DNA from: Rostratula benghalensis
Taxonomy: Eukaryota > Chordata > Aves > Charadriiformes > Rostratulidae
DNA length: 64,000 bases
Assembly (NCBI GenBank): GCA_013399305.1
Contig: VXAI01000021.1
Location: 868,001 to 932,000, forward strand
Reading direction: 5' to 3'
Shown here: positions 12,101-24,977 of the stretch, piece by piece
How the letters are laid out: every line of letters begins with the position of its first letter
How positions within the stretch are numbered: position 1 is the first letter of the stretch
Notes under the pieces: model-generated
Seen by the model: only the letters and a program-made list of their open reading frames with translations
The model's database searches: none
What the model was told of the DNA's origin: nothing
Position numbers and translations under genes: made by a program

Positions 12101-14816
12101 AGCCATGCATTTTTTTGAAAAACAAGGGGGAAATAAGAAGAAAAAAACCATGTATTTTCATTCTTTTGGCTAGCCTAATTTTCTTCTATTTCTCATTAAC
12201 CTTTAGAAAATAGAGCTAACTTTCCTGAGGGAAAATAACACTTCTTTGCCTCACTCCAGTAGAGCTGCCCTTCAGCAGCCAAATCTAGCTAAAGGCATGC
12301 AGTGGTTTCTTGGCCTACTGAGTTGAGTCTTCCTTCTGGTCTGCAGGGGACCTGCCTTTAAGCCCCACAAAAGCTATTGCTGAGACTATGGAAAATTGTC
12401 CATCGCTTGGGCCGGATGCAAAGCCCCCTGGAGGCCACTGTAGCCACTAGAAGTGCTGATCAACTGTGACATAGCAATCAGTGTGAGCAAGAGGGCTGTT
12501 CAGATCCCAAGACCACAAAAAGATACCATATCCCTTTCAAAGCTCAAAGCACGGAGTTCCTCTCTAACCTCAACCTTTGAAGTTACTTATCTAGACTCTC
12601 TGCCCTCTAAGGAGAAGGGGATGGGCACCCCTTAAGGCTAGTTTGTCCTAACTTATATGAAGTGTCCAAGACAACTTCCTCCTGGAGGACTTAATTTCTC
12701 CAGAGCTTGTAACGGGAGACTCACTGGCTAGCATAGATTTTGATACATATTTTGAGATAGATGTGAAGAATGCCATACAAATTTAGTGGCTTCTGTAAGT
12801 GGTTTCTCTTGTGTCTTAGTGATCACAGGTTTCCTTATCTTGCATGTTCACAGAGGAACATGGATTTGTAAACTCTGGTTTCTTTTATCCCAGCTAGCTA
12901 CAGATTTGTGTAATAGGTGGCTGGATTTTCATCTTGGGTGATGCAAAGAAGACAGTGGACTGATGCCAGCTACTTGTATTAAGGCTTCCAGTATGCTTGA
13001 AGCTTTAAAGGAGACCATTAGAAATGTGATGCAAAACTGAGTTTGTGTAGAGAAGTGCGTACAAGTCTGTAGTTTGTGCTTGAGATTGCTTTGCTCTGGG
13101 GAAAAGAGAAATTCTCTACACAGTGTGTGTTTTGACAGCCTGAAATATTGGGAGCATGACATAAAGTTGTACCAAAATTTGATTCTGGTGCTAAGACACT
13201 ATGCTGTCTCGGTTAAAATGTGGTGGGCTGCTTCTTTGGACTAGCTAGAAGATGCAGTCTAGAACTAAATTATGTTCTCTGTTAACTTCAGATCTGGCCT
13301 TGCCTGGTGTTTTTCAGTGCCACTAGAACATTTGACCCATACACTTGCAGTACCTCGTCTCTTTACATGTCTCTGAAGTAATGGTCACATGAAATTTTAG
13401 GGATGGTTTATGTGGCCCAGCACAAAGACTTGAAGAAACACTTGAGCTAGCTCATGTACTAGGAGCATCACAGTCATGTTAGTGTATGCTCCCTAGGCCA
13501 AGTAGGGCTTTAGAGAGGTACTTATAATGATGAGACTCCCCAGTTTATTTCTCAGAAAACAAGGAGTAGAGTTCATCAGGACGATTTCAGTGAAACAAAG
13601 ATTTTGTCAGAAATTGCAGATCTGTCTTTTCATTGGGGAGTATTTCAGGAATACTTCAACCTGAATGATTTCCAGTGAGGCAAATGGAAAAGGGTTGGCA
13701 TAGACTATCCCATGGGCTGCTCACAGGCTAAGCTTTCCAGGGACTTTCATGTTTGCTAGGTAACTGGTTTTCCAAGCTGTGGAATCTCCTAAATAGGATT
13801 CATCCTATATGCCTTTTCCCCCATATAAAATGATGAGATGCAGCAACATCTGGTTGCATGTGACTCCTTGTATTAACTACCATAGGAATTCACCTAGTGT
13901 CATTAGACACTTTCTGGGCCTTAAAGTAAAGTGTGTGTCCAAATCTTATATAGGGGAGATGGAGAAAGGAATGATGGGAAAGGGGTAAATATTTAACTAG
14001 GGGAAGGGATTGACATCATTTTTCTGTCGGTCAGAAACTTGTCCATCTCTGTGGTTGCCTAGGTGCCTAGCTTACCTAAGAGCTGAATGCAAGAGTTATT
14101 TGTAATATGTTGTAACAACAACTTCATTGGTCATCAAACTTGCAGCCATACAACAGATGGTATCTTTCCAGTAAGCCACTAGATGGTGATCTTTATGTAT
14201 GTTACCCACATGCCCAGGTAGGTGAAGATACTACTTTTTCTATAAAATCTTTATTTTTTTTTATCATCCACTCCCTCCCTCAAAGAGGCTTCAGTGCATC
14301 TCCAGAAAGGATAGTGAACATGCGTCCACTTGGTTGAAATCAAAACAATTTGCTCTTACTGCAGGAATGGAGTTGTCATTAAGACAGTGAGATTACCTTT
14401 GGTCAGGGTTTGAATGGAGAGGAAGCTGGTGATCTGCTTCCATCCTTTAACTGCATACCAGGCTCTGTCCATCTTGGGTAGCAGGGTCAATTGAAGTATG
14501 CTAGTGCTGGTCTGCTGGGTTTATCTGCCTCTCAACTCTGTAGGGTCTGGATGCAGTTGGTGATGAATACAGTGGTTGTGGACTTACAGAGTCAACACCT
14601 GGAACTTTCATGCACTCAGATCTCTTACTTCACTTCAACTGCATAGTTACCCTTGGGAAGCAGGCAAGTAGCACTGAGGTTTTTTTAATCAAAAAGTAAC
14701 CATGGCAATATTTGTATTGGAAACACCACAACAGGGGTGTCTCCATGCTGATGTTTGTAATTGGACATGAGGTACTGTATGCATCTTGGGCAGGTTCTGA
14801 CGTGGCCTTCTTGATC
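9141..14816. other. Unique noncoding DNA
   Basis: No exon, RNA gene or recent repeat is recognised. One short block at about 11430-11461 (GGATTTACACCA followed by GGATCTGGGG) resembles an old amniote repeat that ends in GAGGATCTGGCC. An X-box-like GTTGCCTAGGTGCC lies at 14054-14067. Open frames here are all under about 130 codons and none has a known domain. Confidence 0.7.
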
Positions 14817-15035
14817 ACAGACTAATATAGGTTGGAAAGGACCTCCAGAGGACATCTGGTTCAAGGCTCAGGTTGCTCAGGGCATTGCCCAGTCCAGTTT
14901 CGACACTCTCTGAGGATGAAAATCCCACAACCACCCTGGCCAACCCGTTCCAATACTTGACTAACCTTAAATATTAATCTTTCTTCCAAATATCTAACTA
15001 GATTTTCTCCTGTTGCAATTTGCACCATCCAAACA
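14817..15035 (-). mobile_element. CR1 LINE 3' fragment (minus strand)
   Basis: The plus strand reads as the reverse complement of a CR1 tail. It starts at GGTTGGAAAGGACCTCC and continues with CATCTGGTTCAAGGCTC, then GGCAACC-like and CCGTTCCAATACTTGAC blocks, to TCTAACTAGATTTTCTCCTG. CR1 is a non-LTR retrotransposon that almost always inserts as 5'-truncated copies like this one. The piece is diverged, with several substitutions against the familiar consensus and no open reading frame, so it is an old insertion. Confidence 0.85.
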
Positions 15036-15085
15036 CAAAGCTACCTGTGAGTAACCAATGTATAACTTACAGAGTGTCTGTGGTG

Positions 15086-15108
15086 GAAATGAAATGATAT
15101 TTCATTTC
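15086..15108. repeat. 10-bp perfect hairpin with 3-base loop
   Basis: GAAATGAAAT at 15086-15095 pairs exactly with ATTTCATTTC at 15099-15108 around GAT. It is just beyond the CR1 fragment, about 50 bases from its 5' side. The composition is A/T-rich and simple, so chance or a slippage-type inverted duplication is possible. Confidence 0.8.
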
Positions 15109-17071
15109 GGCACCATCAGTCACCTAGGTCTGCAAGAAATGGTAAACTATTGGCCATTCCTAATGGCGTGCTAAGAATCTAATTTATCATCACCCTGTAC
15201 CTTGAAGTGTCGTTTTTAGTAGCTGACACTTTCTGCAGATTTTAAATACACCTTGTTTCAAGAAGGCAGGGTGCAAGAAACCCTTGGAGAAACTGCAGGA
15301 TCAGTTGAATCCATACCAAATCTTCACAAAGGTGAGTGAAATTGAGGAACTCTCTGTAGAGTGCAGGCTGTTTGCTTTATTTATCAATGATGTCATCTTT
15401 GTGTGGTTCTGTTCTAGGCCTTACGTAGAAATTGCAAAGTATAGCACAAATGGGCCCATGTTACAGTGCATCTTCTCTCCCCAAGCTGGTGACAGTGAAG
15501 GGTTAACCACCAGTCAGAGAAGGGCTGTGCCACCTAGTGTTGATGCAGTGGAGGCCAGTGAAGTTAGCAGAGGAGCTTGTCTGGGGAGGTTTTTAATTCA
15601 AAGAAGCAATACACTAAGTAGTAAGCACACGGAGTTCATGCTACTTGACCAGCCTGTCCTATAAAGTACTGCCAAGGGCACTGGTGCTCAGCCAGAAGCA
15701 TAGCTGCATTGCTGCTCTCCTATTGGAGAGTCATGGTGTACTGAGACTTGCAGCTGTGGCTTTAAGATTTGTGTTGTTTCTTGGAGTGTGATTCCTGGAG
15801 CACTTTAGAGGACACATCAACCTGCAGGGTGCCTAGCTCCTCCTGGTGTGAAAGGTAGCAGAAAGCTGGATGGGCTGCCTGAAGAACAGGCTGGCCTGGT
15901 CCTTTTAAGGTACACTGTCTTTCCACAGACTTTCCAACTGTGTTTCTGCTGAGGTCCACATATAGACATCTATAAAGGAGGGCTTGTTAGCCTTTCCCAG
16001 GCAGATGGATGTTCCAAAAAAACTTTCCTCTCCCTTCCCCCGAGCTAAGATGACTAACCTCATTCCAGTGAGATCACGGTCAACGTGACCAGAAAAGATC
16101 TAACACAGCCAGACCTACTCTAGAAGGTGAGGATTGAACATTAGCCAGCATCCAGGACCAGTCTGTGTGAGGAGATCTTATGCAGGCTTGGACCAAATTG
16201 TGTCTAATTTGTGCCCTGCCCTGGAAACACAAAACCTTTGTGTGCTCCAGAACACGACTGTGTCATGACTCTGTTTTCTCTCCTGTACTGTCAAACCAAA
16301 TGCTTGAGAAAGGCACTGGCTTAACATGAAACTGCCTCGATGAGTAGGAGCATGATTCCCAGAGCCAGCTGAAAGACAAGCACAGGTTGAGTATGCGTTG
16401 TGCCAACCTGGAGAGTGTCAGTCACTAGATCTCGGTCTGGACCTGCCTGCCTTTTCTTGTCCCCCTTGGTTTTGAGGATGCCAGGAGAGGACAAGGCTGG
16501 GACTGTTGTTTCCGGACCCAGTGGTTTTCCTTCACTTGTTCTTGAGAGAGGTGAACAACTACACTTTGCCAGCTTGATTAGAAACACTCATAGATGTATT
16601 TACACCAGGGATCATGACTGTGCCCTAAAAACCTCCTCCTGCAAGCCTTTCTGCTCTGTGATGGACACCCAGAGATGGCTCCTGAAGCATCAACTTCCAA
16701 CCTCATCCCTAAATTTCTTTGCTCTTGCTTTGCTTCACGCTCTCTCCATCTCTCACATGCGCACACAGAGTGTGTCTCCATGCACACCCCTGTCTGCTTT
16801 TCTTTCTTTTTTGGCTTCCTCTTGCTGTATTGTTTTAAGTTGGTGGCTGGGCTGGTCGCCAGTTTAAATTTCATCTGTGTCGCTTCTCCTCCTCCTTCTC
16901 TACCCCCTCCTCCTCTCCTCCTCGGTCCCCAGAAGTGATACTGTTTACTTTCTCTGCTGCTTTCTCAATGTCTTTGTACGCACTGCAAGGGATATAATCA
17001 CCAGCTGTGGAGAGCTTTCTGAAACTCGAACTTACTCCTCAGTGCCCCAGGGCTACTGACCTTGCTATTAC

Positions 17072-17088
17072 AAATAAATAAATAAATA
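17072..17088. repeat. (AAAT)4 microsatellite
   Basis: Four AAAT units on the plus strand, uninterrupted. Confidence 0.9.
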
Positions 17089-17227
17089 CAACAGTGCTGT
17101 CTTTAAAGACAAGAAAATGTGTTTTTCACATCCCATGATGGATCTTGAACAATCAATGCCTGTTTTCTGTGTCCATCATGAGCAATAGTGGTGCTCATTT
17201 ATAGATGGATAGATACTTAGCTGGGAG

Positions 17228-17290
17228 AAAAAACCCAACTAAACCACAACCAAAAAACCCAATCCAAAATCGAAAATGAGAAAACCCAGC
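17228..17290. repeat. A/C-rich low-complexity tract
   Basis: The interval is a run of AACCC, AAACCA and AAAACCC words with few T. The same kind of sequence in the other orientation (G/T-rich) occurs at 31376-31420 and 63199-63240, so this is a recurring low-complexity type in this genome. Confidence 0.7.
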
Positions 17291-17354
17291 CCCTAGGAGC
17301 AATGTTTCTTTTGTTGTTGTAGTTGGTTTTTTTTTTCCTTTTTCTGTTTTTTAG

Positions 17355-17479
17355 ATCTGCTGTTTTTCTTTACTTCCTGGTGGAGGTAGAGGAGGAAGAG
17401 TCCATCATGGAAGCATCAGACACTCCGAAAGGCACTTTGTCTTCTGGACAAAGCCTCCGCAGCACTAAGGGAAAGAAAG
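17355..17479 (+). other. Weak exon-like interval
   Basis: A strong acceptor-like site precedes it: a long T-rich tract ending in TTTTTAG at 17354. A GT follows at 17480-17481 (AAAG/GTTTAG), a mediocre donor. One frame is open through the whole 125 bases and encodes an acidic stretch (VEVEEEESIMEASDTPKG) followed by a basic end. No family is recognised, the donor is poor, and the peptide could easily arise by chance. It is listed as a candidate only. Confidence 0.12.
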
Positions 17480-20400
17480 GTTTAGAGGATAAAAGTGTTT
17501 GCCTGAATCAATCTCGTCTTCCTTTTCTTCTTCCTCTGTGTGTGTGCGTGCACGCCTCTCCCTTTCGGGGAGGAGGTGAAAGGGAGGTCAAACCGTGCCT
17601 ACTGACCTCTGCCCCTTGCCCCCTGTGAACCAGAGGGAAACCTTTGAAGTTGTAAAGTGCCCACAAAAACAGCAAACCAAACACACCGCTGGCTTTTCCC
17701 TCCCCTTCTCCTGGCTGCCAGCTGCTTAATGGAAGGTGACAGTACGGAGGCAGCGAGACGGGGGCTCAGTGTGCTGTGCCTCCACCCTGGCCCCAGCGTG
17801 CACTTAATTGGCACTGTGAAAAGCCCACACACTCAGCACAAGGAGGGGTGCCGATGAAGGGTGGAAACAAGCCCTTGCCCATCTCTTCCAGTGGCACCAG
17901 CGTACCTTGCTTCCCTCTGGGCAGCTGTGATGTGGCTGGGGGAGACCACCCTTCCTGGGAGGCGTTGGGTTGAGGTGGATGGGGCAGGCTGGGAGGTCAT
18001 TGTGGTTGCCGTGGAGAGGTGAGAGAGGTTCCCCAGATCGCTGCTGGCCTTGACATGGCTTCTCTTGGCACAGCTTATGGGCAGCACGCTTGTAGGATCT
18101 CTCCTTCCTCTGCCCTTTCTGTTGTCACAGTCACAACAGGAGAGTCAAGGTCTGCTATTCCATGAGAAACAGGCAGAAGAAACTGGAAAGGTGGTTGCTG
18201 CTTCTTCCCTTTAAATTTGTACTCTTTTCAGCCCCAAAGCCAACAGCAAGTTGAAGTTTGTTATGTGTTGTCTCATGTGGCAGTAGGTAAGGCTCCCCAA
18301 GCAGATGCATATTAGCATTGAATGAGAGGTGGGTTTTTTTTACTCTAACACTTAGAGCATGGTACCCATTTTGTTTCTTCTGTTGTCTTTGATGGCTATG
18401 TCTTACTACTGGGAAGTGTAGCCTGCAGCATTTTGGATGCCCTGAACGCACAGGGAAGTTGTTCTCCTTATTTCTGTGCGAACACCTCTGTTCCTCACTG
18501 GACAGAGTTATCCATGGCCAAGCCCCAGCCCATGAGTGATGCTGTAAGCCTTCACCTGCAGGAGACTGAGTCTGGCAGAGTTTGCTGGGAGCCCTAGTCT
18601 TCCTTCTGGCAAACCAGTGCTTTGTGTAAGATGGCAAGCTATTGCTTTGGCAGATTGCTGCTTGCTTTTTTAATTTTCTTATTTGTTCATGGTCCAATGG
18701 CTCTTTTCTCTTGGCATATCACTGAGATCGGACACTTCCCCAGCTTGCATGGGTTCCTGCCCTGGGAGTTGAGGGCCTCCTCTGACAGAAGACGAGCTGT
18801 TAAACATTGTCACTTTGTACATAGGGAAGCATCCTTGTATACCAAAACTGACCCCTAATCTCCCCAGAGCCTGATCCTAAACCTCAGAAAACCAGGCTGG
18901 GTAATGGCTGTGGGGCAAAAACCCGACCAACCCAAACTCAGCTACCTTTCCCACCTAACACGTGTACGTTTGTGCTGGCCTCAAAAACAAATGCAGCCAG
19001 GAGTTATGCATGGCTTCAGTAGATTCTGCTGCCTTTTTCCTGTGCTTAGTGTGGTTTTTACCCTTGGATGCTGGGCAGGAAATCCCAGCCCAAATGAAGT
19101 CAAACCGAGATTTGTCATTGGCTTAGTGGAACCTAGGACTTTGCTCCTTATCTACAGTGGCAGCATTCAGGGATTCATATAGAATAAAACTCTTCTGGCT
19201 CTTATTCTTCCTACACTTCTGAGTGCTCAGATAAGCCTTGTGGGTTCCAACTGGCATTTCTGATCTCATGCTTCTGAGGCCTGATAAGGCGTTACAATGT
19301 ACAACGTACAAAATCCTGTTCGGCAGTTTTACCTCTCCTGTTCCTGTATTTTTTTTCTTTTTATGCTTGAAGAGAATGTGGCTTTCCTGGCTGACAACCT
19401 GTCAAGAGCACAATAGTTAACTATGACTGAATAATTGATGTGCTGTGTGGCAGTGGCAACTGATGCTCAGTGCATCCAGAGCTGAAAGGGCTCTTTTTTA
19501 AAATTCAAATTCAACGGCAACCACCACAACTGTTTGCATGGATTTTGTGTGCACCTCTCAGTCTTTGAGCTCAGTAAAATTTTCTGTTTCTTGTTTCCAG
19601 TTATTGTATGCTCTCTGTAGAACTTCCATAGAAGATCTAATTTTATCATCAGATCTAGCCGAACTTTTATTCTCTCCCCTTGAGAACAGGACTCTGTTTT
19701 ATATGCATGCCTAGTGATGGATGAAGTTGATTCCTCTTCTTCCATCTTTAGTATATGCCAGACTTCATCAAAGTCCTGAGATAAATAAAAATAATAAAGA
19801 AAAGTAGAGTTTGCCACAGCTATGCCATTCCAGCCTAAAAGACAGCATCAGGTTCCCAGTCTCAGATTCTCCGTCGTTTCCCCCTGGGCTTATACCATGA
19901 TTGCCACATAGAAGAGATTTCAAGGATTCACTGTCATTGTGTAATACTTGCTGTTTAGCACAGCAACCTAAGTCAGACTGCTTACACTCTGAGTGTGGAC
20001 TAAGAAGAAGGGAAGGCACCTCTGGGGGTGGTTTGGACCACATAAGTAGAACAGGAGCTAGGTTCCTACCCTCTGGGCTCTGAATCATGTTCAAGAAATA
20101 TCTGTTTCTCTCTGTGGAGTTTGCAGGGAGCCTCAGTTTCTAATTTGGACATCTCAGTGAGGTCCACATGGTGAAATAGTGGAAGGACCCCCCTGTGTGT
20201 TTACTTGAACATCCATTAGAATAATACTTTACTCACAGTGTCCTCAGGCTCATCTTTGAGGGGAGCTTTTCTAGGAATGACTGGCTGTTACTGTATGTTT
20301 CATCTTGAGGTCCAACTTTGAAGTAGGACCTGCTTTTGCAGATTTATTTATGTACGTATGTATTTTATGGGTAGCTGTTTTCTCTCTCCTCTTCAGGCTT

Positions 20401-22554
20401 GGTTCTCCTCACATATGTTGAAGAATATAGTTTTCTTGAGTGTGGCACTGCTATAGTTTCTGTAAGTGCCTGCTTGTTGCAGCATTGCAAGGAGCCTGCA
20501 TCTCTGTGGGAGACGTAGCTGCAAGCTGAGCTGGTCTCTGCTCTGGGTTTATCCTTGTGCAAAATTTGATTTTGCACCTTGGAGCAACATTTCATGCTTT
20601 ACTTTTGAGTGTGCTTGAGTTTCTTCCTTGTTTGGCAACACCTTTACTTGAAGAAGGAAGACAGTGCTGGCCCTTGGATGGTTCTGCTCACCAGGAAGCC
20701 AAGTCTATATTCTGCAGTAACATGAATTGAGACTGACTTTATTTTTCAGCACAAATTCCTGACTTCCTAAAGAGTCTGAGTATTCCCACTCCTGTGACCC
20801 CAGGTTTGTGGCCTAGGACTGAATAGCCACATTTTGCTCTGTGACCAGAATATCAAACTCCTCTATACTTGGCTTTGTCACTGATTTTACCAGGTGCTGT
20901 TAGATAAGATAAATTCACCTCTGGCTGTCTGCAATGCAGAATGATGAAACTTCCTTTGCAAAGTCCTCTATGGACTACAGCCATGTAAGAATTTTCCCTT
21001 TAAAGAGTTTTCTTAATATTATTTCATAGTTTTGTTTGCTGTGCCCATATTAGAAGGTGAGCACTCCTGTGACTGAGCTAGCTCCACATCAAGAAAGCAG
21101 ACCTTCTTCAATGTGGCTATAAGCTTTTCCAAAAGTCTTTGTTTGCAGCCTGTGATCCTCTCAATAATCACACTGCATGGGCACCCCTGGCGCCAGTGTC
21201 TAAGGCTTTACCACTTATCTCAGTTCCAATCCATATGGCTTTGTGTAGCACCTCCTTCCATTTGCTGCCCTTCTTCCACCCAGGTATTTAAGCATCTTCC
21301 CTTTTTCCCTTTTCAAGACTGATTCCGTTCTGGTAGCCCACATAGTAAGCATAAGTGCTGCAAATGACCTACCTTTGGGTTTTTTGACCAAGCACTAACC
21401 TACGGCATATTAATCTCAGCTAAAATCCTCAAACCATCCTGCAGATGTGATGGTTAGCATCTCCTGATTCCAAAAGACTTGGTATGATCTTTTTCTTCTT
21501 TGATACCTGTGAAGAGTTTGGGAGATGAAAGGCAAGCACCAAAACCTCCTCTTTTGTTTTTACTTCCTTTACTTCCCTCCTAGTGCTCTAGAGGTGGTAA
21601 GATGTCCAGCAAAATGTTCCAAGATCATATGAAATCATGAAGACCACATGGTTGGGCAGACTGGATGCTGAGCTCTGGGGCAAATATGTCATGATATTAT
21701 TTTAGCAGGCGTTTCTCAGCTGCTTCTTGCTTATTATTTTGGTACGTGTGGTGTCATGGGAATGTAATGGGTGAGGTAATTTTGTTCAATGCACAGTATG
21801 AATACAAAATCTCCAAGCTTTACCTTGGTGGGCTAATTTGATCCCAGGTAAACAAAGGTCTGGCAATCTCTTCGCCCTGTCTGATACTACTTCATCTTCA
21901 AGGCAGAGACTGTTGTAACCTACATGGCATGAGTCTCAGTGTTGTCATGCTACCGTGTAATTTGTTTTCCTCTAAGTTTGCAGCTGGAACCCAAATTAGA
22001 AAAGCAGATTTATCTCTCTCTTGGATTCTCTCCTGTGGATAGCATTGAAATCACATTTGCCAGCCTTTGAGAAACAGGTTTATTAAGCACCAGATTTCTC
22101 TCTTTTTCTTAAGCTGTATCACCGTCATAAGGGTGACAACAGGGGTTGTAACCCCAGCACAGAAAGAGCTTATATTTCAGTATCTAACACTGGAATTCTT
22201 GTGCACCAGACAAACAGTGTGAGCCCTGGGACCAGCTGTAACAAGCACAGTTCTGAAAACCATTGACTGTACCATTTTTAGTGTCCCTGCATTTAAAGGG
22301 CAGGTTGATTTCTGGATTTCTGCTGCTCGGCATCTATCAACACATAATATGGTCAGCCTGTTCTTTTCTGAAGTGTAGCTTTTCATTTCAGGTCTTCACT
22401 GAAAAGAGCTTTAGCATACTCAGACACAACAACGGGTTCAGTGCTGTGCATGATGCCCCCTGATGTGCCGTTCATTCTGTATTGGGCACGAATCTTTAAC
22501 TCCCCTTGATGGAGGGACCCAAGCAAGCCAGAACCCTGTTGCTGCACAGACATT

Positions 22555-22567
22555 CACACACACACAC
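22555..22567. repeat. (CA)6 microsatellite
   Basis: Alternating CA for 13 bases. It is short and probably not highly variable. Confidence 0.9.
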
Positions 22568-22791
22568 GGTCTGAGACAAGCCATCAAGGATTATTCCTGG
22601 AGTGATTAGGGACAAGTCCTAACAAGCCTTCATAATAATGCAGACTATTTAAAGCTTCTGAGGGCCAGGATCATATGGCAAAGGGCAGGGTAAATGAAAA
22701 CAGGGTAATTTCTGATGCTGTGAATGTGCTAAAATGGGAGGTGGGGAATGTGTCTGTGGGTCTGTGGGGGGAGTTGACTGGAAGGAGGGGA

Positions 22792-22840
22792 ACATTATAA
22801 TAATAGTTAGCATTTATATAACGCTTCACGTATTTAAAAC
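22792..22840. repeat. Ancient MIR/L2-type repeat relic, tentative
   Basis: The segment reads TAATAATAGTTAGCATTTAT followed by ATAACGCTTCACGTATTTAAAACAC. This resembles the AATAGCTAGCATTTATATAGCGC...TTTAAAGCACTT block seen in old amniote SINE/LINE tails. Only about 50 bases are alignable by eye, so the family is not certain. Confidence 0.4.
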
Positions 22841-22900
22841 ACTGCACAGACACTGACTGGGGAGGACCTGGAATGCACTGCAGGATACCCAAGGGAGAGC

Positions 22901-22914
22901 TTTTTTTTTTTTTT
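22901..22914. repeat. T14 homopolymer
   Basis: Fourteen consecutive T on the plus strand, with no poly(A) signal at a suitable distance on the minus strand. Confidence 0.9.
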
Positions 22915-24977
22915 CCGTATTGGTCTAAGGTAAGAAGTGGCCCCAGTCAGGGCGCAGCAGCATGGTTTGCCTGGCACGTGAATGAGTGTCACATTTTGCA
23001 GCAGGGCCAGAGGGATGCAGGAAGAAATGGGCATGGCTGTGGTGAGTAGAGTGTTCCCTGGGGGACAGTGGGGAGATCTAGCTCTGTCATGCCTTCTCTT
23101 GTGCCCTTATGAAGGTGTCAGAGCCTTGAAGTGCTATTTAAGGCTCCTTGATATGACCACATACCACCCTTGGCTCACCGTTAGCTTGGCAAAATGTGAA
23201 CAAATAGGTGCCCCAATCAACAGCTGTGATTTCTCTTCCCATGGGGTCAAGGCTAGCTTGGATGAGTTCAAAGTCAGATGGAAGAAGATATTTCCCTATA
23301 GCTATGACATGACAAAGTGAGGACAACCGCAAGTCCAGCTGCTGCCAATAGCAGGCCTGTGAAGGAGCAGCAGGGTCCTTGTACACACTCATTCAGGAGA
23401 TGTGTGTCCTCTAGCAGCTTATCCTTGTTGTGTTGCTAGTGAGCATCTGCGGTGATACAAGCTGAGCAGCAGCAAATTCCAGCACAGGCCTTGCTTGTTC
23501 CTGTCTTTCTGGCATTAACTCTGGGCTTCTTGAAGGTACTGGTGTTATATGCAGCCTCTTACGCAGTTGCCAGAAGATTTTTGTCTTGTGTTTGAGAGAC
23601 TGCTGTGGGTGCCTCAATTCCAGGATGCCTGGGAAGCTGGCACCTCCTCTTTAGAAATGACTCGGGGTTGGATTGGGTGAGTGACTGAAAGGGTAGGAAA
23701 GATGGGAGAAATCTAGAAACCTTTTTTTTCTGGCTTCCTTGTTGAACTAAAAACTGCAAGAACATTGGATGAAGCACTCAAGGCTCTGGGATAAACAATT
23801 AACACAAAAAATCTCATCTCTATCAAGATAGAATCTTAATTCAAACAAAAAAATCAGCTTTTCTTCAGCAAAACAAAATGGCTTGCTTTTTACCTGCTCA
23901 TTCTTATCTTCTTCCAGAAAGAACCAACTCATCAAAACCAGGAGTGTGATGATTGTTTTCATTCATTGTATAAAACCATAGCTCAGTGAAAACATTTCCC
24001 TGAAACATTTCTCTTAGTTCTTGCTCTGTGTGTCTCTCTGTACATGATCCTTTCTTCATGCAGGATGCATGACTAGGCTTATGCTACACTCTACTTCCAA
24101 GATCCTTCTTCTATTTTTGATTTAACAAAGGACTGCAGATGGAATCGGGAAAACTGATCAATGCCTTCTCAGTACCAGTTCCCCCAATGAAGAGAAGAAA
24201 GCAACCTCAACTCTCTCAGGCTTTTTCATCTTCTGTTTACAGCTCCCATTTCTAGTGTGAATCGAGAGTGGAGATGACTTGAGAGAGCTGCTTTGGTGTC
24301 TGGCCCTGGCTGGAGGTTCCTATATCCCACGTGCCTGGATTTACAGTATATTTTGCATATTCTTCCCAAGTGATGTCTGAGTGCTATTTTTCGTAATGCT
24401 TCCACTTCTGTTTCAGGTTGCTCTGCAGCACTTTACTGTCTCTGATGACTCTTGATTCTGAAATACCATCTTCTCTCTGGATAGAAAGGCCTGTCTTGAG
24501 AACTTCCTGGAATGTTTCTCTTTGTGCTTTCTCTGTGCAGAGTATTTAGTTTGTTTTCCTGGCCTATAGAACCAAAATGGACTGCATGCCTTGCACTCTT
24601 TAGTACCCTCATTGGCTGCTGCCAGAGAAGAGCAGTTGCTTTGAGTATTTTCTTGTGCCAGTGCACTCAGCAATTGCATACATGAACTGAATATTTGAGG
24701 GCTACTTTTTCCTGCCTTCTCCTGTGTGCTCTGTTGTTCAATACCTGCCCTTATGGCATGGAAACCTCACAAGAAGTGCCTTTGTCTTACTGACAGGCTT
24801 GGCCCAGGCTGCAAATGTCAACCCAAGGTGTCAAAGTGAGTCACTGTGCATGCATGTATATCTAGACAGCATTTTCCATGCAATATCATGAAGTCATCGA
24901 GAGCAGTATTATGCAACTGCCAGTCATGAATCATGGGGATTACTGGCTGAGGAAGGCTCAGGCTGTGGAGCCAGCTC

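Larger units (their letters stand above)
15110..20000. other. Noncoding DNA, moderately GC-rich at 16.1-18.1 kb
   Basis: The 16.1-18.1 kb part has a higher G+C level, and several open frames of 60-180 codons overlap on both strands. That is the usual result of fewer AT-rich stop codons rather than of genes. Contents include a C/T-only-like tract at about 16880-16930, an (AAAT)4 run at 17072-17088 and an A/C-rich simple region at 17228-17290. No recognised protein is encoded. A homeobox-type TTAATTGG site lies near 17807-17814. Confidence 0.65.
20000..24977. other. Unique noncoding DNA with short simple repeats
   Basis: No exon or RNA gene is recognised. It contains a (CA)6 run at 22555-22567, a T14 run at 22901-22914 and an old-repeat-like piece at 22792-22840. 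The remaining open frames are short and overlap each other on opposite strands. Confidence 0.7.

Noticed and set aside
15284..15664. 126-codon open frame downstream of the CR1 fragment
   Set aside because: Not similar to CR1 ORF2 or any family I know. There is no supporting splice or promoter context.
16400..16867. 155-codon open frame, plus strand
   Set aside because: It has no known domain, overlaps minus-strand open frames, and is followed by a pyrimidine-rich tract that explains its leucine/serine-rich end.
17228..17290. A/C-rich tract as a telomere-like repeat
   Set aside because: No CCCTAA/TTAGGG unit repeats. The words vary and it is plain low complexity.
18155..18697. Longest open frame, 180 codons, minus strand
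   Set aside because: No domain, signal or family resemblance. Composition follows the local DNA, and the length is near what chance gives for the longest of six frames over 64 kb.
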